From HGM05190 sp964394205 (lineage in GTDB: Bacteria; Bacteroidota; Bacteroidia; Bacteroidales; Muribaculaceae), in NCBI GenBank assembly GCA_964394205.1, contig CAYMVS010000010.1:1-53115 (forward strand): DNA of 53,115 bases. The letters are read 5' to 3'. Below are positions 48,069 through 53,115 of the stretch, one piece after another; the first letter of the stretch is position 1; every line of letters starts with the position of its first letter. The notes under the pieces were generated by a model that saw only the letters and a list, made by a program, of their open reading frames with translations, was not told where the DNA came from and searched no databases. A program made the translations under genes and the position numbers.

Positions 48069-50500
48069 GTCAGGGATATGCTGTTGATCGATAGTTGCTT
48101 ATTGGTGGCGGTGATGGCGATAGAGGCGGTGTAGCAGGCGGGGCGCAAAGGGGGGAGCAGACGGGTGAAGAGGGGCTCGTCGATGGCGCCGTCGATGGCG
48201 AGGGCGGCGATGCCTCGGGCCTGTGAGGGACCGCTGCCGCCGTCGGCGGTGAGGGTGACGGCGCCGGTGAAGAGCGGGGCGTTGAGGTCGACCGTCATCA
48301 TGGCCGGGGGCGCCAGGGGGCCTTTTGAGCGACTGCTCCATCTGGCCGGGGTGGCCGCCGCCTCGCTCTCGTCGTCAAGATTGTAGGCTATGCCGTCGGC
48401 GCATATAGCGATGGTGCAGATGCCGTTGTCAAAAAAGAGCGCCGGGGCGATGTCGTCGCGCCGGTAGTAGGTGCCCCGGGGGGTTCGGACGACAGTCGCG
48501 GCGGCGGTCTTGATCCATGTCTCGCCGGTGGCGCGAACGCTCTCGAGGCTCTCGATGCCCACTTGCCGGGCTATGGTGACGGGTCGTGTGCCGCTCAGCG
48601 CCAGCAGGTCGCCGCCGGCGGCAATCAGCAATCCCCCGGGGTCAAGAGCCACACAGCCGCGCCCCGGCACACCGCGCTTGTCAATCATCACAATCTTGAG
48701 GCGCGAGGCATCGGGGTTGATGCCGAGCGAGAAGACACCGCGCGTGGTGGCAAGCAGGGCCCGGCGGCGGCCAAACTCGAGCGAGTTGCCCCCGGCCATC
48801 TCCACAATGGCCGTCACGCGCCCGGGGGTGTCTTCAACAATGGTGGCCGCCGAGGGGTCGGCGACCGAGGTGACCATCACGCGCCCCGGGTGGTGGGAGC
48901 CCGAGGCTGTGGCGGCCGGCACGGTGTAGGCGGTCACCGCCTCGGTGGCCACAACCGGGGCCAGGTCATCACTCAGGTGATAGCAGTAGCGGCCGTCGGC
49001 ACCGGGGGTGAGCGTCAGCAGGGTCTTGACCTGAGCACCGGTGTGGTCGGTGTAGCACATCTCGACCTGCCGTGCCGCCGTGCCGGGGTAGCATATCAGC
49101 GGGTTGAGCGAGGCGATGCGCCCCGTGTTGCCGGCGGTGGCGGCCACGGCGGTCTGCAGGCCCCCATTGTCGGCGGTGAGTGTTGTCACGGCATACTGTC
49201 TCATGACGCCGTCGGCAGCCACCGGGGCGGCGCTGAAAGCGATCGGCGCCCACCCCGGGGATGCCATACGCGTGATATCCCCCTTGACCAGCAGATTGCC
49301 CATGAGGGTCATCACGCCGGCCGAGCATCGCGTGCCCTCGGCGGTCACGGTGGCCGATACCGGCGATTGGAGCACCCGGTTGAGGCGCGCTCTCTGGGCC
49401 GACAGGCTCTCGCGTGCGGCGGGACGCAGGGTCACGCGCCCGGCGCGCAGGTCGGCACCGCTCACGGTGGCCACCACACGCTCGAGCGACGACAGGCGCT
49501 CAAGGGCGCTGACCACAAGACGGCGCGTGGAGGCAACGGCGCCGGCGCGCGGCACCCCCGGCATGGTCACCGTCAGCCGACATTCAGTCCCGTCATAGTC
49601 GGTCAGCGCGGCCTCGACCGAGCCGCCGGCGTCGACCGGCAGCAGGGTGGGGGTGAGCAGCACATCGACATGGTCGATGGCCTCGGCCGTGGCCGGGGAG
49701 ATGTCGCCGCCAAGCTCGACGGTGAGGCTCAGTCCGGTCAGACGGAGGGTTGATGAGGCTACCTTTTTGAAATATCCCCCCGTCTGGGAGAGGGTGGTGT
49801 TGATCACCGGGGCGCCGCTTCCCCCCTCGGGGCTGTGGAGCAGCAGCGGGGGTGTCGACAGGATGGCCGCGCCCTTTATGTCGCGGGCCACACACCGCCC
49901 TATCACCGGCCCGATGATGCACCCCTGGGAGAGCACGGTGGCCGCGGCACGGTCGAGGGCCTCGCCGACGGCCACCGTGAGTGTCTTCAGGTCGGCGCTG
50001 TCGAGGCGGCCCGAGCGCGAGGTGTAGTTACCCTTGAGGGTTATCTCGCCCGGCGACTCGACGGCTGTCGAGCCGTTGCCGGCTCTCATCACAATCGAGC
50101 CCGACCCCTCGACACGGGTGGCCTCGACATCGCGCCGGGCGTTGAGGCACAGCCGGTAGTGATAGCCGCGCGAGTCGACAGCGATCGCCTCGTTGCTGTC
50201 GAGAGGGGTCATCGAGCAGAGGCGGCTCCCGATAGTGCCGATGATGTCGACAGGGGTGCCGGCGGCCGTGGCCTTCACCGCGCCCGTGTCGTCGTGGCCT
50301 ATGTAGACGTCGCCTATGCTCCCGACGATATCTTTCAGCCCGATCACGCCCAATTGCCGGGGGCGCCCGACGGGGGTCAGGCCCCCACTGTCGTTCAGCC
50401 TCAGGTTGACACACTCGACCACGCCGCCCGAGCGGGGGTCGACAGCCGGCGACGGCATCTCGGCCGCCACCATCATTGTTTTATTCAGTCTGTCTTTCAT
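48065..50500 (-). CDS. 811-aa phage structural-like protein
   Basis: A long beta-rich protein without signal peptide. The start MPSPAVDPRSGGVVECVNLR with LTPVGRPRQLG recalls phage tail or stabilisation proteins that open with a conserved 'contributes to the virion' segment; the rest has repeated blade-like units (for example GRRRALLATTRGVFSLGI, LIAAGGDLLALSGTRPV) as in a beta-propeller. No enzyme motif is seen. It is translationally coupled to the terminase gene and shares its GC-rich composition with the chromosome around it. Exact role unknown. Confidence 0.6.
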   Translation of the reverse strand: MKDRLNKTMMVAAEMPSPAVDPRSGGVVECVNLRLNDSGGLTPVGRPRQLGVIGLKDIVGSIGDVYIGHDDTGAVKATAAGTPVDIIGTIGSRLCSMTPLDSNEAIAVDSRGYHYRLCLNARRDVEATRVEGSGSIVMRAGNGSTAVESPGEITLKGNYTSRSGRLDSADLKTLTVAVGEALDRAAATVLSQGCIIGPVIGRCVARDIKGAAILSTPPLLLHSPEGGSGAPVINTTLSQTGGYFKKVASSTLRLTGLSLTVELGGDISPATAEAIDHVDVLLTPTLLPVDAGGSVEAALTDYDGTECRLTVTMPGVPRAGAVASTRRLVVSALERLSSLERVVATVSGADLRAGRVTLRPAARESLSAQRARLNRVLQSPVSATVTAEGTRCSAGVMTLMGNLLVKGDITRMASPGWAPIAFSAAPVAADGVMRQYAVTTLTADNGGLQTAVAATAGNTGRIASLNPLICYPGTAARQVEMCYTDHTGAQVKTLLTLTPGADGRYCYHLSDDLAPVVATEAVTAYTVPAATASGSHHPGRVMVTSVADPSAATIVEDTPGRVTAIVEMAGGNSLEFGRRRALLATTRGVFSLGINPDASRLKIVMIDKRGVPGRGCVALDPGGLLIAAGGDLLALSGTRPVTIARQVGIESLESVRATGETWIKTAAATVVRTPRGTYYRRDDIAPALFFDNGICTIAICADGIAYNLDDESEAAATPARWSSRSKGPLAPPAMMTVDLNAPLFTGAVTLTADGGSGPSQARGIAALAIDGAIDEPLFTRLLPPLRPACYTASIAITATNKQLSINSISLT

Positions 50501-50528
50501 TGCCCGAATTTTTTTTCGGGCAAAATTA
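50500..50528 (-). promoter_or_regulatory. -7 element and hairpin at the phage-like gene start
   Basis: TAATTTTG on the minus strand (50528-50521) fits TAnnTTTG. TTGCCCGAA (50500-50508) and TTCGGGCAA (50515-50523) form a perfect nine-base hairpin whose edge touches the ATG (50500). Transcription would begin inside the hairpin, so the hairpin may act on the DNA or on start-codon access. Confidence 0.45.
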
Positions 50529-50564
50529 CCTGCCGTCGCCGCGGGGTGTCACCCCATCGTTTTA

Positions 50565-52712
50565 TCAGGCGGTGGCGTAGGAGTGAAGCCCCGTGAGGAG
50601 GTAGTTGACGCCAAAGTAGGTGACGATGACGCTCAGAAAGGCGACAAAATAGTAGAGATGGAGGGTGCCGGGGCGGTTGAGTCGGGCAAACGAGGCGCGG
50701 TGGAGGGGGAGGGCATAGATGAAAAATGTGATCAGCGCCCATGTCTCCTTGGGGTCCCAGCCCCAGTAGCGCCCCCACGAGATGTTGGCCCAGACTGCCC
50801 CCACAAAGATGCCGGCCCCGAGGGCAAAGACCCCCGGGTAGAGCAGGAGGGTGGAGATGTCGGCCAGGCGGCGGCGCGCGTCTGCGTCCCTGAAAAAGGA
50901 TATCACCGAGATGAGGGCCATCATGGTGAAGATGGCGTAGGCGAGCATGACCATCATCACATGGATTGACAGAAACGGCGATGAAAGGACCGGCAGGAGG
51001 GGACTCATCGAGGGGTTGCTCTCGCCCATCGCCGCCACCATCAGGGCCATGGCGGCCACAAGGAGGGTGAGGGGGCACAGCATCGGCAGCCGCCGGCCGA
51101 GCGCCAGGCCGGCAGCCAGCGACAGCCACGCCATGGTCTGCATCGTCTCATAGCCGTTGCTCATGGGGATGTGGCCGCTCACAATCCATTGCAGGGCAAG
51201 CAGAAAGGTGAGGTAGAGAAGGGTCAGGGCGGTCAGTGCCGGCGCCACCCACCGGCGTCGTGCAAAAATGAAGGAGGCCACAGCCAGCGCGAGCACCGCC
51301 ACCGCCCGGGGCCACGGCATCGACACCCGGTTGTAGAGTAGCTCGGCGTCAAAGCGGGCGCCCGAGGGGAGGGCGCCGGCCGGGATTTGTTGGCGTTGTA
51401 GCTCGCCGATGGCGCCGATGGCCCGGTTGGCGCTGTTGTAGCGGCCATGAGCGATGTCGTGCCACAGCGCCTCCACCCTGCTGTTGACAGCCATGGCGTA
51501 GGCCGGGTCAACCCCGGGGGGCAGCTGCCCGCCCCATGAGTACCACTCGACCCCGCCGCCGGCCGACGCGACAGGGATGATCGTGAGAGACGTGCCGGTC
51601 ACCACGGCCGATATGAGCATCACTTTCTCGTCGGCGGCCGCGATGTCACGGTCTGTCTGCCCGACATCTTTCAATGACCGGTCCAGGGCGTAGACACCCC
51701 CGCGGTGAAAGTCGACAAGCGACACGCGGCTGTCGTCGGTGCCGAGCAGCTGTTTCACCTTTTCCCCCTTGATTTTGATCATCGGCTCGGTTTTCCAGTC
51801 GTCATAATAGAAGATCCAGCCGGTGAGCACCTGCTCGGGGGTCAGCCCGCGGTAGGAGTCGCTGCCGGTGAGCTTGAGGCAGAACTCGCGGGCAAAGGTC
51901 TGCATGGGCATCACCCGCCCGTCGCGGTAGATGAACAGCCGGCCGAAACTTGCCGCAAGGGGGCGCTGGAGGGTTCTCGGCATCGGCGTGGCGTCACTCG
52001 CCGCCGCCGGCAGGGCCGCACACCCCATCAGGGCGCCGACGGCGACACGCCGCCACAGGGTCCTGAAACCGCTCGGCCGGCTGAAGAAAAACAGGCACAT
52101 ACCCACCAACAGCAGCGCGTAGCCGGTGTAGCTCAGCGTGATGCCCGCCGGGTCGTGGGCCACCGAGAGGGTCGACCGGTCGGGGCCGATGGCGGTCTGA
52201 TAGAACCGGTAGCCGTCGACACTGGCGACATTGTTCATCGACACTACATGCTCGCGATTGTCGATCAAGATGGTGCTGTGATAGTCCATAGGCGTTGTAG
52301 TGCCGGGGTTATAGTCGATGCCACAGTCTTTTAGCGCGACTGTGAAAGGCAGGGCGCAACTGCGGGCGCCGCCGTCGGTGGTGAAGGTGCCGACCGGGGC
52401 TGCGCCGGTCTCGAGGGTGAGGGTGCCCCGCTGTGAGGTGGCAAACGACACGGCGGCGCCGGCAAGGATGATGGCGAGCGCGACGTGAATCAGCATCGGG
52501 CCGAGGCTCAGCCGGCGGCGCCGCGTGTAGAGGTAGCCGGCGCCGGTAACCGCCATCACCCCCCAGAGGGCAAGCATCACCGGCGAGTGGTAAAACCAAC
52601 CGAAGGCGAGGGCCGGGCCACAGGTTTTTTCAACCACAGTGGCCGCGGCCAGCGCCAGGGTAATCAGTCCCAACAGACCAAACGAGAGATTGCGCAACAG
52701 CCTTACCATCAT
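50565..52712 (-). CDS. ResB-CcsA fusion, cytochrome c assembly (system II)
   Basis: A 715-aa inner-membrane protein that joins the two halves of the system II haem lyase. The N-terminal part (about 1-230) is ResB-like with four helices and a periplasmic domain; the C-terminal part (about 450-715) is CcsA-like, with GYETMQTMAW and the haem-binding WGWDPKETW, and conserved histidines such as SIHVMMVML. It attaches haem to CxxCH cytochromes in the periplasm. Its ATG overlaps the stop of the di-haem protein gene (ATGA at 52712), so that protein is a probable client. The frame is open further, to 52784. Confidence 0.93.
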   Translation of the reverse strand: MMVRLLRNLSFGLLGLITLALAAATVVEKTCGPALAFGWFYHSPVMLALWGVMAVTGAGYLYTRRRRLSLGPMLIHVALAIILAGAAVSFATSQRGTLTLETGAAPVGTFTTDGGARSCALPFTVALKDCGIDYNPGTTTPMDYHSTILIDNREHVVSMNNVASVDGYRFYQTAIGPDRSTLSVAHDPAGITLSYTGYALLLVGMCLFFFSRPSGFRTLWRRVAVGALMGCAALPAAASDATPMPRTLQRPLAASFGRLFIYRDGRVMPMQTFAREFCLKLTGSDSYRGLTPEQVLTGWIFYYDDWKTEPMIKIKGEKVKQLLGTDDSRVSLVDFHRGGVYALDRSLKDVGQTDRDIAAADEKVMLISAVVTGTSLTIIPVASAGGGVEWYSWGGQLPPGVDPAYAMAVNSRVEALWHDIAHGRYNSANRAIGAIGELQRQQIPAGALPSGARFDAELLYNRVSMPWPRAVAVLALAVASFIFARRRWVAPALTALTLLYLTFLLALQWIVSGHIPMSNGYETMQTMAWLSLAAGLALGRRLPMLCPLTLLVAAMALMVAAMGESNPSMSPLLPVLSSPFLSIHVMMVMLAYAIFTMMALISVISFFRDADARRRLADISTLLLYPGVFALGAGIFVGAVWANISWGRYWGWDPKETWALITFFIYALPLHRASFARLNRPGTLHLYYFVAFLSVIVTYFGVNYLLTGLHSYATA

Positions 52713-53115
52713 ATAGCGTTGATGAATGTCACAACGGCGTCGCGGTCGGCCTTTGGCAGGCGGCGGAACTGCTCGACAGTCCATCGGGCGTCGCTACGGC
52801 GGTTGCCGTGCCACATGATGGCCTCGATGACATCGCGCGCGCGGCAGTCGTGCAGGCGGTCGGCGCCCGACGAGCCGGTGACACGCTGATGCAGTCCGCG
52901 GCCCCACAGGGGGGTGGTCCGGCACCAGCCGGTTCGGATATCGTTTTCCATAAACAGTTTGTGCTGCACCATGTCGGTGTAGGGCCAGATTTTCTGGCGG
53001 GGATAGGTGGGAAGCTCGTCGCCGGTGAAAAATTTTGCCGGGTCGTTGATATGGTCGGCACCGGTGGTCCACGACGGGCGGTGGCAGTAGGCACAGCCTA
53101 TCTCCTCAAATATCT
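52709..53115 (-). CDS. di-haem oxidoreductase-like protein (5' end outside the window)
   Basis: The C-terminal 134 residues of a larger protein; its start lies beyond 53115. It has one CxxCH haem motif (CAYCHRPSW), the segment GDELPTYPRQKIWPY, and the family ending LHDCRARDVIEAIMWHG and FRRLPKADRDAVVTFI. These match the DUF1111/DHOR (MauG-like) family, periplasmic c-type di-haem proteins. The usual glycine in LHDGRAR is cysteine here. In other Bacteroidales such genes stand beside imelysin-like iron-uptake genes. It is translationally coupled to the ResB-CcsA gene. Confidence 0.85.
   Translation of the reverse strand, partial: IFEEIGCAYCHRPSWTTGADHINDPAKFFTGDELPTYPRQKIWPYTDMVQHKLFMENDIRTGWCRTTPLWGRGLHQRVTGSSGADRLHDCRARDVIEAIMWHGNRRSDARWTVEQFRRLPKADRDAVVTFINAI

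Overview
The window comes from a Bacteroidales bacterium, most likely a GC-rich gut member close to Muribaculaceae. Clues are promoters of the Bacteroidetes type (TTTG, a gap of about 19-20, then TAnnTTTG), almost no Shine-Dalgarno sequences, DUF2851, a Bacteroidetes-type pectate lyase and GH3 enzyme, and protein families otherwise typical of this phylum. The assignment is inference from gene content; no rRNA or tRNA gene was seen.

Layout. 1-500: repeat-rich non-coding DNA with a possible gene remnant. 501-5925 (+): a tightly coupled operon of pdxA, a sugar-phosphate-type nucleotidyltransferase, an ATP-grasp enzyme, a CDP-alcohol phosphatidyltransferase, a HAD phosphatase and lpxB, which reads as a polar-lipid head-group pathway. 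6057-12003 (+): a large single-span membrane protein, a histidine phosphatase, a small unknown protein, a secreted cyclophilin and an M16 peptidase. 12032-22095 (-): an AAA/DUF4143 ATPase with elaborate promoter repeats, pectate lyase, a CPA2 antiporter, asd, and an aspS-Nif3-zinc ribbon operon. 22314-27427 (+): an Lrp-type regulator, DUF2851, a low-molecular-weight tyrosine phosphatase broken by a frameshift in its catalytic loop, and a GH3/CBM6 glycosidase closed by a strong terminator.

27.5-36 kb is the most unusual part. It has a membrane-anchored Ser/Thr kinase followed by nine same-strand genes: a duplicated small domain, an unknown 227-aa family, a lysine/alanine-rich histone-like protein, a TerB-like protein, an inner-membrane protein with a periplasmic OmpA domain, three small proteins (one of 55 residues) and a six-helix voltage-sensor channel with a non-canonical pore loop. 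A convergent regulator and a REP-type (RAYT) transposase with its own palindromic repeats follow. A 10-bp tandem repeat, two units in a row, occurs upstream of the second gene of the array and again upstream of the regulator, each pointing toward its own gene. This suggests one shared control circuit. I consider this island the best candidate for an undescribed system, plausibly a membrane- or envelope-stress or defence module; that function is inference.

36-53 kb (-): comM, a GNAT-like protein, a membrane pseudokinase and a lipoprotein in one operon; a coiled-coil surface protein flanked by a 49-bp direct repeat; a peptide-type ABC exporter paired with a nucleotidyltransferase-fold protein; an isolated phage terminase large subunit with an 811-aa phage-structural-like protein; and a ResB-CcsA cytochrome c assembly protein next to a truncated di-heme protein that runs off the window end.
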